NCBI GenBank assembly: GCA_963763495.1
Contig: CAVXOY010000016.1
Span: 62,001-126,000 of the forward strand
Direction: 5' to 3'
Source: DAOUEO01 sp963763495
GTDB lineage: Bacteria > Chloroflexota > Dehalococcoidia > DSTF01 > JALHUB01
Length of the DNA: 64,000 bases
This document shows positions 40,182 through 49,898 of the stretch, piece by piece (positions within the stretch are counted from its first letter, which is position 1; every line of letters starts with the position of its first letter). The translations under genes and the position numbers were made by a program. The notes below the pieces were generated by a model, which worked only from the letters and a program-made list of their open reading frames with translations, had not been told where the DNA came from and did no database searches.

Positions 40182-41779
40182 CTATCCCTTGTCGATCCAG
40201 TAGTCGTGCTTGTGCAGGCCGAAGCCGTAGGCCGTCGGCGTATACCCCTTGATGTAGTCGTAGGCACACCAGTACCCGTAGGGCTGGTAAAGGAGCAAGG
40301 TGGGCCCGTGCCGCTTTAGGACGAGGCGCTGCACCTCCAAAGCCAATTCCTTCCGCTTCGCGTCGTCAATCGGTCTCGTGTATTTGGTCGAGCAGGGCAT
40401 CAACCTGCGGATCATCCACGCCGAGATAGTTGCGATCCGTCCGCGTGTCGCCGCGACTGTGGAGGAGTTGAAGCGGTATGTCGTCGCTCACGTACGGGAG
40501 GTGGTTAAAGACCGTCGCTTCGAAGTTGCCGAGGAGCATGTCGGCGATCCATGTCCCCAACTCAGAGCTCTTGATGTCCACCGTGATGCCGGCCTCGGCC
40601 AGGTTGGCCTTGATTATGGCGGCCTGGTCGGGCCCAGGCGGAGTAGTGGCGACAAACAGTTCGAATCGCAAATCCTCTTGCCCGGCGGCGGAGAGCAACT
40701 GCCTCGCCCGCGGGACATCGCGCTGGTATGCGGCCTCTATTTCTTCCTTGGGCAGCGCGTTATCAAACACCGGTGGAAGAGGGCCCGACAACTCGGCATC
40801 CCCAAAGTGGAGCTTGTCGATCATGCCCCGCCGGTCAAGCGCCAAGTCTACTGCCTCGCGGACGCGTTCATCCTTAAAGGGAGCGAACTTAGAGCCGTTG
40901 AGGCGGATATTCGCATAGCTGCGCTCTAGATAGCGCGAAATGGTGACGCCCTCAACCTTCGATACCGCATCCGCCTTCAGTTTGTCGGTTGCATCGTAGA
41001 TATCGATTGAGCCCGCCCGGAAGGCGGCCTGGATCGAAGCCTCGTCGACGAGCACCTTGACGCTTATCCCATCGATGTAGGGGTACTCGTGGTAGTAAAG
41101 GGGGTTTCGTACCATCTCCAGACCCTGACCGCGCTCGTATTTTGAAAGGGCGTAGGGTCCGCTGCCCGCAACGTTGGTTCGCAGGTCGCCGAATTCCTCG
41201 ACCGCCTCCATGGGCACTATGGGGCAGATGCCCAGCAGCCAGAGCAGGTAGGCGTAGGGTTTCTTGGTGATGATCTTGAACGTGACGTCATCTGACGCCT
41301 CGTAGGAAGCGACATACTGGTTCCATGATTCGCTGGCGCCTGCGATCCCTTTGTTGCGGTCGATGCTCTTGGCAAGATCGGAGGCGACTAGGAGCCGGCC
41401 GTTCACCGGCGGCGCATCTGTGAAGTGAACGTCGTTGCGGAGTTTGAATATCCACTCCACGTCGTCGACAACCTCCCAGGAGGATGCCACGTCACCGACC
41501 GTCCCTTCCCAGTCGGTAAGATGAACACGCATAGCTGTAGAAGTACCCGGCCACCGGGACGCCCTCAGTCATCATCGGGTCGAGGCCGAGCAATTGGGTG
41601 CTGGCGATTCTGAGAGTACCACCACGTTTCGGCTCACCCTCTGCCGTCCCGCCGGGCTGAGGGGTATTCTCTTCCTCCTTGTCACCGCCGCAGCCGGCTG
41701 CGGACAGACCCGCGACCGCCGTGGCCGTGAGAGCTCCCGCCAGGAAGCCGCGCCGAGATACTTTCGTCCCGTCCAGCAT
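40182..41779 (-). CDS. ABC transporter substrate-binding lipoprotein, peptide/oligosaccharide family 5, two frameshifts
   Basis: About 532 residues over three frames joined near 41510 and 40390. The N-terminus has a twin-arginine-like signal with lipobox (SRRGFLAGALTATAVAG, then LSAAGC), an acidic linker, and KRGGTLRIAS, which opens family-5 binding proteins (DppA/OppA type). Later WIFKLRNDVHFTD, NVAGSGPYALSKYERGQGLEMVRNP, and YANIRLNGSKFAPFKDERVREAVDLALDR are all typical. It captures peptides or oligosaccharides outside the membrane. It is convergent with rhaB and no permease is adjacent; import of rhamnosyl oligosaccharides is possible but unproven. Confidence 0.9.
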
Positions 41780-42105
41780 GAAGAATCCTCCGTCTTGCCG
41801 CTTGCTCGCCGTGTAGTCGCAGGAGCCCTCTCTGGGCGTTGGTTTGCGACGGCATGAGTATAGGCACCCGGCTCACTTAATGACAAGACCACGTGGTAAT
41901 CTGGCGCGCTGCCATTGGCACCCTCTCCCTCTGGATAGTCCACCGAATTGACGGCGACTGAACCGTCCGTCCGAAAGAGAACCGGCACACTCGGGAAGGA
42001 GAGTAAGCTACCATCGCGGTATTTCACCGTGATAAGCAGCGCGACCACGACGACCGAAACGACGCGGCTAGGAAAATGCTATCATCAGATCAGGAGGTGA
42101 GAGAG
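41780..42105 (-). other. divergent intergenic region with a possible gene fragment
   Basis: Between the binding-protein gene and the glyoxalase-like gene. On the minus strand 41830-42066 stays open and reads protein-like (VVVVALLITVKYRDGSLLSF, SVPVLFRTDGSVAVNSVDYPEG), starting without a clear start codon. It may be the remnant of a membrane or secreted protein, but there is no support beyond its composition. Confidence 0.2.
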
Positions 42106-42489
42106 ATGCCGAGAGTAATCCATTTCGAGATACCGGCGGATGACCCGGAACGGGCCGTCAACTTCTACAGAAGTGTCTTCGGTTGGGAGATCAACACGTG
42201 GGGCGGGCCGGTGGAGTACTGGCTCATCACAACGGGGCCCGAAGGCGAGCCGGGGATCAACGGAGCGATAATGCGCCGAGCCGGAGAGGCAAAGGGAGAA
42301 TCGCCGACCGCCTATATCTGCACAGTCGGCGTACCGACCGTCGACGAGTATGCCGCGAAGGTCGAGGCGAACGGCGGGGCAGTCGTAACTCCCAAGATGG
42401 CGATCCCGGGCGTGGGCTGGTTTGCCTACTGTCGTGACACCGAAGGCAATCAGTTCGGTATTATGCAGCCGGACGAGAAGGCAGCATAG
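42106..42489 (+). CDS. VOC-family (glyoxalase/bleomycin-resistance-like) protein
   Basis: 127 residues from ATG 42106 with AGGAGGTGAG upstream. VIHFEIPADDPERAVNFYRSVFGWEIN opens the first beta-alpha-beta-beta-beta module and VDEYAAKVEANGGAVVTPKMAIPGVGWFAYCRDTEGNQFGIMQ closes the second, with the Glu of DTEGNQFGIM at a usual metal position. Function is not predictable from the family; many are uncharacterised single-domain proteins of this size. Confidence 0.88.
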   Translation: MPRVIHFEIPADDPERAVNFYRSVFGWEINTWGGPVEYWLITTGPEGEPGINGAIMRRAGEAKGESPTAYICTVGVPTVDEYAAKVEANGGAVVTPKMAIPGVGWFAYCRDTEGNQFGIMQPDEKAA

Positions 42490-43083
42490 GGTCGTTACCG
42501 CGCCCGCTCGCTCTACCTCGACGACTACAAACCCGTCTCCTCAGGGGAGACGCAGGCGAGGAATGAGCTAGATCCCTCGATGGGAAGCCGAAAGCCGCTG
42601 CAGCGGCGGAGCATCCGCGCGCCGAGCGCACTCTGCTCTGGATATCGCGGCTTGTTCCACACGGCCGCCTCTGCGTCGGTTTTTCGGGTGACCTCCTCTA
42701 ATGTCCCCTTAACCTATTGACAAGCCCGATCAATTAGTGTATCTAGGTGTACTTAAGATACATAGTCACTTCTTTCCGTGGGTGTTAAGTGTACTTAGGC
42801 GTATTTGAGGCTATTGTCTGTTTCCCGTATTAAGCTTGTCGGTTCATCATGCCCAGAAAACTGAGGACGGCGGGTGAATCGGGAATGAGGAGAGACAGCA
42901 GCAGCACTCCGTTCTGACGGACGCTGCACGGTTCCCAGCACCTTCCCATTGATTCCTTGCAATCTGGAACGAGAGCAAGACCAGGAAGGGGGTGAGGCTA
43001 GCACCGATCACAGCTTGATAGCGCCGACGTCGACAAGCTCCGTCGGCACAGCAGGCCGGTGAGGCCTGTGCGGGAGAACCCCA
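42490..43083 (+). other. long intergenic region and 5' leader of the secreted hydrolase gene
   Basis: 594 nt without a gene. It holds the promoter and inverted repeats described separately, then a leader of about 330 nt. A bulged hairpin (GCACA/TGTGC with GGCC/GGCC) sits at about 43044-43070, just before the start codon at 43084. No known riboswitch consensus could be matched. Confidence 0.4.
42717..42797 (+). promoter_or_regulatory. strong promoter with two operator-like inverted repeats
   Basis: A perfect -35 TTGACA (42717-42722), a 17-nt spacer, and TATCTA (42740-42745). Two near-identical 12-nt inverted repeats follow: TAGGTGTACTTA at 42744-42755 and TAAGTGTACTTA at 42786-42797, 42 nt apart, i.e. 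four helical turns. A further palindrome TGTATC...GATACA (42738-42762) spans the -10. The island is AT-rich against GC-rich surroundings. Repression by a dimeric regulator is inferred. Confidence 0.6.
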
Positions 43084-44493
43084 ATGGTAGGACTTGAAGT
43101 GAAAGGAATTCGTACTTTGAAAAAGGGCCTACTGGTACTTGGCCTGGTCGCGGCAATAGCGCTGGTCGCCTTCGCAACACTTGGCAGCACCGCGTCAGCC
43201 TCCGACACAGGGCTTAAGAGCCCGAGCGCCAACGCCGTGGACACGGGTGGCGACGGCAACGGCTTTGAACTGAACCCCACTTACGCCTATGGAGACGACA
43301 CCAGCTACGCCAGCAACGTCAACGGCGCCGCCGACCGCCACCGCTACTACAACTACGGCATCTCCATTCCGACTGACTCAACCATCAACGGCATCGCAGT
43401 GCGACTCGACTGGCGGCTCGACTCGACGACCGGCACGAATAGCATGGGCGTCGAGCTGTCCTGGGACGGCGGCACGACCTGGACAGCGGCTAAGAACAAC
43501 ACCACCGAGTCGACGTCCATGCACACGAATACTCTGGGCGGCTCCACTGATACGTGGGGGCACACTTGGACCGCTGCCCAATTGGGCGACGCCAACTTCC
43601 GCGTCCGCCTGACCTCCAACTCCACCTCTTCAGCCGCGACTTCTACGTGGACTGGGCAGCGGTGCAGGTGTACTACACGTCGGGATCAGAGCCGACGCCA
43701 ACCCCGACCCCGGTCTCGGTCGAGAACACGTACAAGGCCCAGGGCTCGTGGGCGGTCAGCACGGGCACTGCCACCGACGGTAACGGCTGGACGTACCACC
43801 TCTGGTACCCGACGAACCTCGACTACGGCGGCACAGCCACTCGATCATCAGCTTCGGCGTTGGCACCGGCGGCACGCCCACCAACTACGCTGACACGCTG
43901 GACCAGCTCGCGTCCTGGGGCTTCGTCGTCATCGCTAACGACAACGGGACACAGGGCGAGGGCCAGTACATAGTGGGTGGCGCCCAATGGATGGTCGCCA
44001 AGAACAGTGACTCCGGCAGCATCTTCTACAACAAGCTCGACACGTCGAAGATCGGCGCTCTCGGGCACTCGCAGGGCGCCGGTGGCGTGCTGAACGCCGT
44101 CCTCTTGCAGCCGACGCTGTTCGACGAGCGCGATTTCCAACGCGTTGCCGAACCCGATCTGGTGGTCGACCCCGGTTCCCGAGCCTGACCGGCTGGCCGA
44201 CAACGGTCCCGCTCTGGATCCAGTGCGGCACGAGCGACACCCTGATCTGCAGCCTCTCGGCGATGCAGAACTGGTACAACCAGGTGCCCGGTGCGGCCGC
44301 CAGGGCGAGGCTGATCGGCGCCGGCCACAACGTCATCCAGAACGCGAACAACGGCTACCAGGGCTACATTACCGCCTGGTTCATGTACACCCTTGAGGGC
44401 GACACCACAGCACGGACTGCATTCGTGGGAAGCCCGCCGCAGATAAGCACCAACACAGCCTGGCAGGACTGGGCAGGGAAGAACCTGCCGTAG
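43084..44493 (+). CDS. secreted two-domain protein: beta-sandwich plus alpha/beta hydrolase, frameshifts
   Basis: About 470 residues in several frames, joined near 43628, 43838 and 44160. A Sec signal peptide (KKGLLVLGLVAAIALVAF, cleavage probably after ASA) precedes a beta-rich domain of about 160 residues (YYNYGISIPTDSTINGIAVRLDW; FRVRLTSNST; DFYVDWAAVQVYYTSG). A PTPTPTP linker leads to a hydrolase domain resembling chlorophyllase or cutinase-type enzymes: SFGVGTGGTPTNYADTLDQL, nucleophile elbow LGHSQGAGG, QCGTSDTLI with the acid, and GAGHNVIQ with the His. GGGAG lies 7 nt before the ATG. Extracellular ester hydrolysis is likely; the substrate is unknown. Confidence 0.8.
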
Positions 44494-44579
44494 CGTCTGG
44501 CAAGCCTCGACTAGGTGCTGGTCACCTGGTCGGCGATACCATTCGCTACGCCTAGTCTGAACTAGGAAAGCCAACGGCC

Positions 44580-44607
44580 GAGGCGCCGGTCTCAAAACCG
44601 GCGCCTC
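44580..44607 (+). terminator. strong hairpin downstream of the secreted hydrolase gene
   Basis: GAGGCGCCGGT (44580-44590) pairs perfectly with ACCGGCGCCTC (44597-44607) around a 6-nt loop. Only a short T run follows (ATTTCC), so it may stop RNA polymerase weakly or protect a 3' end. Confidence 0.6.
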
Positions 44608-44691
44608 GCCATTTCCTGAGAAGCTGCAACGGCATGACTATGACTCTGCCTAGCAGAATGCTATTTGTACTTCGCAGACGAGCACATACAC

Positions 44692-44719
44692 TTGACAGTC
44701 GCCGGTCGCTCCATATATT
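44692..44719 (+). promoter_or_regulatory. sigma70-type promoter of the repeat lipoprotein gene
   Basis: TTGACA at 44692-44697, a 16-nt spacer, TATATT at 44714-44719. It lies about 30 nt before the ATG at 44748, which is preceded by GAGGTGAAGGA. Confidence 0.65.
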
Positions 44720-44747
44720 CTGGCGCAGGCGGGGTTGAGGTGAAGGA

Positions 44748-46281
44748 ATGTCGATGCGCATACTGAACGCTGTCCGGGGCCGGTTCCGCCGGCCGTATTT
44801 GCTCCTGCTGGCTCTTCTCTCCTCTCTAGTCCTACTTTCCACTGCTTGCTACCAGATCGGCGCCGAGAACTCGTGGATGCGGGTCCAGAACATGGGCGGC
44901 GGCCCCGCCAACGTGGAGGTGCAGTACTTCGACGCCGACGGCAGGATGGTAGCGAGCGAACGCAGCCTGCCGCTTCAGCCCGGGGCAGGCTGGACGTTCT
45001 CCCAAAAGGACAACCCTAATCTACCGCTGGGCTTCCTAGGTTCGGCGGTGGTCATCAGCGACCAGCCGATCGCGGTCCTGATGGCAAAGGACGTGGACAA
45101 GGGCGGCGGCGTCTACCAGGCGGCCGGCGAGACGGTGGCCCTCAATGCGGGCTCGGATAAGCTATACCTCCCCAACATCCTCAACCGAGACGGTTTCAAC
45201 CAGGACTGGAACAGCCGCTTTGTCATCCAGAACATGGGCGAACAGACGGCCTGCGCTACTCTGATATACACGAGCAACAAGACGGACGCGGATGAGTACT
45301 GGGACCCGTACGACCCAAGCACGAAGTAACCCCAAGCGTCTGGCGGATTGCCCGAATGGGGGCATGCCTATCCCGGCGAACGGCTCTCTCGTGCGCTCTT
45401 GGTCGACAATGGGCGTGGGGCCCGGTTTCTCCGGCTCCATCCGCGTCGAGCTGCACCGCAACGCCCAGAAGGTGCCGCCGTCGCAGCAGTACATCGTGGC
45501 GACAGCCGACATCTGGAACTTTAACTCCAAGCAGTTCGCTTCCTACAGAGGGTTGACCACCAGCGATATGGGGACATCCCTCTTCGTCCCCTTGGTGGAA
45601 CGAGAGGCGGGCGGTGAGTGGAGCACGGACTTTCAGATCGTGAACAGCGACCCGACGAAGCCGGCGACCGTCAACCTACGGTTTGAAGGCTGGGATGGCA
45701 GCGTCAACCCAGCCCAGTTCATCGTCAAGGAGAGCCAGATCACGGTGCGGGCAGCCCGCTCCTGCTATCAGAACAGCGACTGGTTCAACTGTCTCAACCC
45801 GGGCGACACCCTACCCCACAACTTCATTGACGGCACAGTCCGTGTGAACTCAACGCAGCCGATCGGGATAGTCGCTTCCAGGGGCTCCAGCCGGTCGGAG
45901 ACTTATGTCAACTATCGTGCGGTGAAGACGGACGAGGCAGGCCGGAAGGTGTACCTACCACTGGTAGATAGGAACGCGATCACCGGCTGGACTCGCAACG
46001 GCCTGATGTCTTGGATCCGGGTGGTGGTAGCAGACGGCGGGCAGGCAAACCTGACTGTTCACTACTACGGGCCGGGGCTGGCCGGAGGAGAGGCAGCTTA
46101 CACAATCCCCATTTACCGCACTTTCACTATCGTACAGACCCTGGATCCAGCGCTGCCGGATGGCTTCATCGGCTCAGCGGTATTGGAGTCGGACCGGCCG
46201 ATAGTTGCGCTAGGAGACGTGGTCGCCGGCAGCTTCGCAGGCGACCCGGATATCATGTACAACGGCGTGCCCGGGTCCTAG
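44748..46281 (+). CDS. lipoprotein built of repeated beta-sandwich modules, one frameshift
   Basis: About 510 residues; the frame changes near 45325. A lipoprotein signal (YLLLLALLSSLVLLSTAC) anchors it to the membrane. The rest consists of about four related modules, each with an opening like SWMRVQNMGGGPANVEVQYFD and an ending like GFLGSAVVISDQPIAVLM. Counterparts are RFVIQNMGEQTACATLIY; STDFQIVNSDPTKPATVNLRF with GTVRVNSTQPIGIVAS; and SWIRVVVADGGQANLTVHYY with GFIGSAVLESDRPIVALGDV. I recognise no named family. Surface display or ligand binding is a guess. It follows its own promoter. Confidence 0.75.
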
Positions 46282-46445
46282 CCCTCCACTCCCAGCCACA
46301 TCGTGGCTCTCCCCTTTCCCTTCGAGCAGATTGAGCAGCCGAAGCGCTCTGACCGAGCGTGCATGGTCGAGCCGCAGGTTTTTCCCGCGAGCGCACCGGG
46401 TAGTCTCAACTCGACGGAGGGCAGGAGAGGAACGCGACCCGAAGG

Positions 46446-46979
46446 TCACTCGCCGTAGCGGATGTTGTCTTCGGTGACCGGGAAGTCGGGTGAAGATATG
46501 ATGTCAGCGTCGACGAAGGAGAACCCGGAGGCAGGGCCTTCGGAGCCGGGGGTAAGCCCGAAGCGAAGCTGGCGGGCAATCGTTCTCACGTCATAGTAGT
46601 CCGCCGCCCTCGCTATCTTGTCATCTTCCACGACGAGGACTGTCGCCCCGGGAACCCGGAAGGGCCTTCCCGTGGGAGACACTCCGGCGAACTCTCCCCG
46701 CGGGGTGGCGGTCATGGCCCACTTGTAGATAACCTGCGCACCATTCCAGGTGGGGTATGCTGTGAGGGTGTTTGTGAGTCCGGGCAGGGTTGAAAACTTA
46801 GCTGAGAGGTAACGCCGGATAACCTCATGTCCGAAAAGGACTGCTCCCTGCCCGAACTCGCCATAGCATCCGTCCTCAGCAAAGAGGGAGGCCAACTTGA
46901 CAGCGTCGTGACGGTTCCAGGCCGCTATGTAGTCCGCCAGCAGCCTGCGGGCTCTGAGTTCGTCGCTTTCATCCTTCAT
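46446..46979 (-). CDS. NTF2/SnoaL-like protein
   Basis: 177 residues from ATG 46979; an upstream extension is open but does not look like protein. RLLADYIAAWNRHDAVKLASLFAEDGCYGEFG is the cone-shaped fold's opening, followed by FGHEVIRRYLSAKF, QVIYKWAMTATPRGEF and GRPFRVPGATVLVVEDDKIARAADYYDVRTIARQ. Members are polyketide cyclases, isomerases or binding proteins. No partner gene helps to choose. Confidence 0.82.
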   Translation of the reverse strand: MKDESDELRARRLLADYIAAWNRHDAVKLASLFAEDGCYGEFGQGAVLFGHEVIRRYLSAKFSTLPGLTNTLTAYPTWNGAQVIYKWAMTATPRGEFAGVSPTGRPFRVPGATVLVVEDDKIARAADYYDVRTIARQLRFGLTPGSEGPASGFSFVDADIISSPDFPVTEDNIRYGE

Positions 46980-47296
46980 CTTGCGCCAGCCGCCATCGAC
47001 TTCACGCTCTGTTTCGGGTTTCGATGCCCGGAGGTGATCCGCTCCCGGCGGGTATCCGTAACCCACCCCCGTGGGCACACGTACACATTAGACACGCCTT
47101 GTTCCAGTCATGTGACGAAAACGTTACGGGCGCGTTAAGTTCGAGTTTTCACAGAGGAACGCGGAGGCGAAGGCGGCACATTAGAACCGCCGCGTGGGGG
47201 AAGAAGGAGTTGAAGGAGGTCGCCCGGCGCCACAATATCGTTCGCGCCGTCCTCAATCACTGAGGCGCGAGCATCCCGGAGAAGCTTCTCGGCCGG

Positions 47297-48538
47297 CTAT
47301 TTCGTGGACTCGAAGGTGACAGGCTCCCCGAAGGTCACCCACCTGCCGTTCTCGACCCGATTGTATATCTCAGCCTCGACGGGCCGATGATCTGTGGGGG
47401 TCATATTGATCGGTCCGACGCCGGTACAGGTCGAGCACCAGAAGTCATGCACTGACTCAGCGGCGTCAAGGAAGGAGTCGCGCGTGAGATCGGGGCCGGC
47501 CATCTCCAAGATGTGGACGGTGAGCTCAGCAACGAAGTTGCCATAGAGGCTGAAGTTGCTGGGCGGCTCGCCCCGACCGTACTTCTCCATGATCTCTATA
47601 TGCTTCTTCACGCCGGGGTGATCGGTATCGTAGATCTGGGGCCCGAAGACAACGCTGACGATGCCCTCAGCGTTTTCGGCGCCGGCAAGGGCGATAAAGA
47701 TGTCGCTGCAGTCCACGCCGGTGACGATGATGGGGACATCCCAGTTGAGGACTTCGCGGGCGGTCTTCACCAGGCTGGCGCCCTGAGGTGGAATAGTGTA
47801 GGCGGCAATTACGTCGACGCCGGCGCTCTTGAGCCGGTTGACTTCGGCGCTGACATCGGACTCGATGGACTCGTACTTCTCGACGGCGACGATCTGAACG
47901 TCACTACCTTCGATGCCGCGACGCAGCCCTTTCTCCCCCTCGCTGCCGAACTCGTCGTTCTGAAGGAGCAGCCCCAGCTTCTTCCCGTCGTAGTTCTCAG
48001 CAATGTACATGCCGAGAATGGTGCCTTCGGTTATGTAGTCGGGGTTGCCGCCGAAACGGGTGCGCACCACGGGATCGGTCCACTTCGACAGCCCGGTCGA
48101 GAGGAACATGTCCGGCACACCCTTGTCCTCCAGATACTTCCAGACTGCGGAATGGGTCGCCTCACCGAGGCTGCCCACCATCGCAAATACCTTGTCCTGT
48201 TCCACCAGCCGGCGGGTTACTTCCACCGTGTCAGGGGGATTGTAGTGGTCATCGCCCATGACGAGAGTGATCTTGCGACCGTTCACTCCGCCCTGGTCGT
48301 TTATGTAGTCGAAGTAGGCGCGGATGCCAAAGGCGATGGGAGCGTAGGCGGCGGCCGGATTCTGGCTAAGCGGAATGTGTATCCCGATCTTGATCTCGCT
48401 ATCGGATACGCCGGGCGTTTCCTCTGTAGCGCGAGTCGCCCCGTTTTCGTTGGGCGCCGCTTCTTTATCGCCGCAAGCGATAATGAGGGCTGTGACAGTC
48501 AGTGCCAGCAGCAGGCACGGCTTCCCGAAGAAGCGCAT
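47297..48538 (-). CDS. branched-chain amino-acid-type ABC binding lipoprotein, copy 1
   Basis: 413 residues, intact. Lipoprotein signal with lipobox LIIAC at residue 22; then SDSEIKIGIHIPLSQNPAAAYAPIAFGIRAYFDYINDQGG, the LivJ-type opening, ITLVMGDDHYNPPDTVEVTRRLVEQDKVFAMVGSLGE, and YIAENYDGKKLGLLLQNDEFGSEGEKGLRRGIEG in the second lobe. It is the last of five tandem paralogues downstream of livH-livM. The C-terminus ends at VTFESTK and lacks the CTxPTPPP tail of copies 3-5. The ligand may be an amino acid, amide or aromatic compound. Confidence 0.9.
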   Translation of the reverse strand: MRFFGKPCLLLALTVTALIIACGDKEAAPNENGATRATEETPGVSDSEIKIGIHIPLSQNPAAAYAPIAFGIRAYFDYINDQGGVNGRKITLVMGDDHYNPPDTVEVTRRLVEQDKVFAMVGSLGEATHSAVWKYLEDKGVPDMFLSTGLSKWTDPVVRTRFGGNPDYITEGTILGMYIAENYDGKKLGLLLQNDEFGSEGEKGLRRGIEGSDVQIVAVEKYESIESDVSAEVNRLKSAGVDVIAAYTIPPQGASLVKTAREVLNWDVPIIVTGVDCSDIFIALAGAENAEGIVSVVFGPQIYDTDHPGVKKHIEIMEKYGRGEPPSNFSLYGNFVAELTVHILEMAGPDLTRDSFLDAAESVHDFWCSTCTGVGPINMTPTDHRPVEAEIYNRVENGRWVTFGEPVTFESTK

Positions 48539-48545
48539 CGGTCGC

Positions 48546-49821
48546 CTATTGCGGCGTGGACTCGAAGCTGACAGGTTCGCCGAAGATGACCCACGTCCCG
48601 TTTTCAACCCGGGTGTACATCTCCATCTCCATGCGGCCGGTGATCCGTGGGGCTCAGGCTGATGGGAACCATGCAGCGCTGAGCAGCTACCATCCCCGTA
48701 TCGACTCAGCGGCGTCCAGGAAGCTCTCACGCGTCAGGTCACGGCCCGCCCGGTTGAGTATCTCGACCATCAGCTCGCCCATGGCCTGCTCCGTAGAGGG
48801 TGAAGTTGCTGGCCGGCTGTGCCACGGCCGTACTTCTCCATCAATCTCGATGTGCGCCTTGATCGCCGGGATTATCCGTCTCGTTGACCATGTGGCCCAT
48901 GACTATGCTGATGACTCCTTCGGCGTTCGGTCGCCGTTCTTCTCACCGGCAAGGTCGATGAATATCTGGTCGGCGTTGATACCGCTCACGATGATCGGCA
49001 CGTCCCAGTTGAGCGTGATCGCGCGCGGTCTTGACGAGGCTGGCAGCCTGCGGCGGGATGGCGAAGGCGATTATCACCTCGGCGCCGGCATTATGCAGCC
49101 GCTGCGTCTGGGCCGTGACGTCGAAGTTGATCTGACCTCGTATGTCTCCGTCGCCACGATCTCGATATCGCTGCCCTCGAGCGCGACATCCAGCCCCTTC
49201 TGGCTATCGCTTCCCATCTCATCATTCTGGAGAAGGAGGCCGAGCTTCTTGCCGGGATAGTTGTCAACAACGTACTTCCCGAGCATCTTCCCCTCGGTGA
49301 CGAAGTCGACGCTGCCGCGAGAAGCGGCTATGTACAGGCGGCTCAGACCACTTGAGGAGGCCGCCGGTGATGAACATGTCCGGGACATTGCGCTCTTCGA
49401 GGTACTTCCAGACGGCGCTATGGGCGTTCTCGCCCAGCCCGGCGACAATGGCGAAGACCTTGTCCTGCTCGACGAGCTTCCGCACCACCTCGATGGTGTC
49501 GGGAGGGTTGTAGTGGTCATCGCCGATCAGGAAGGTGATCTTGCGGCCGTGCACACCGCCCTGGTCGTTGATATAGTCGAAGTAGGCGCGCATGCCGAAG
49601 GCGATGACGGCATAGGCGGCGGCCGGGCTCTGGCTCAGGGCAAAGTGAGTCCCCAGCTTGATCTCGGTGTCTGTCACTCCCGTGGTGTCGCCGACTGAGG
49701 TAGTCTTGGTGGCAGCCCCGGGCGTGCCTTCTTCCTTGTCTTCTCCACCACAGGAAAGAGCAAGCAACATGGCCACCGCTAGTATCGCTACCAAGGGCAA
49801 TCGCTTCAGTAATGCCTGCAT
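48546..49821 (-). CDS. branched-chain amino-acid-type ABC binding lipoprotein, copy 2, heavily frameshifted
   Basis: The N-terminal 170 residues are intact: lipobox LLALSC, then TDTEIKLGTHFALSQSPAAAYAVIAFGMRAYFDYINDQGGVHG and WKYLEERNVPDMFITGG. From about 49335 down to 48546 the frame changes at least six times, yet fragments of every later segment can be read, e.g. VDFVTEGKMLGKYVVDNYPGKK, QTQRLHNAGAEVIIAFAIPPQAASLVKTAR, LTRESFLDAAES and the end VSFESTPQ with a TAG. Error density is higher than in the neighbouring copies, so it may be a genuine pseudogene, a low-coverage stretch, or both. Confidence 0.75.
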
Positions 49822-49898
49822 CTTGTTGCCATCCTCTCTTCTGTCAAACAGACACGCCGAAAGGCCTCAGCCCGTCCTTCCTTGGGAGCAGAGAGCCG

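Noticed and set aside
42535..42551. Hairpin GTCTCC/GGAGAC after the VOC gene as a terminator.
   Set aside because: Only 6 bp and no T run; not enough support.
42980..43083. A cobalamin, c-di-GMP or similar riboswitch before the secreted hydrolase.
   Set aside because: Hairpins exist, but none of the conserved core motifs that I know could be matched.
46294..46308. Hairpin AGCCAC/GTGGCT after the repeat lipoprotein gene as a terminator.
   Set aside because: Short stem and a mixed C/T tail; too weak to list.
46282..47296. Search for livG/livF-type ATPase genes around the binding-protein array, including gaps at 46282-46445 and 47079-47296.
   Set aside because: No Walker A or ABC signature in any frame there; the ATPases must lie outside the window.
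47513..48571. A 352-codon open frame antisense to binding-protein copy 1.
   Set aside because: It mirrors a well-supported gene with GC-rich codons; no family features or ribosome site.
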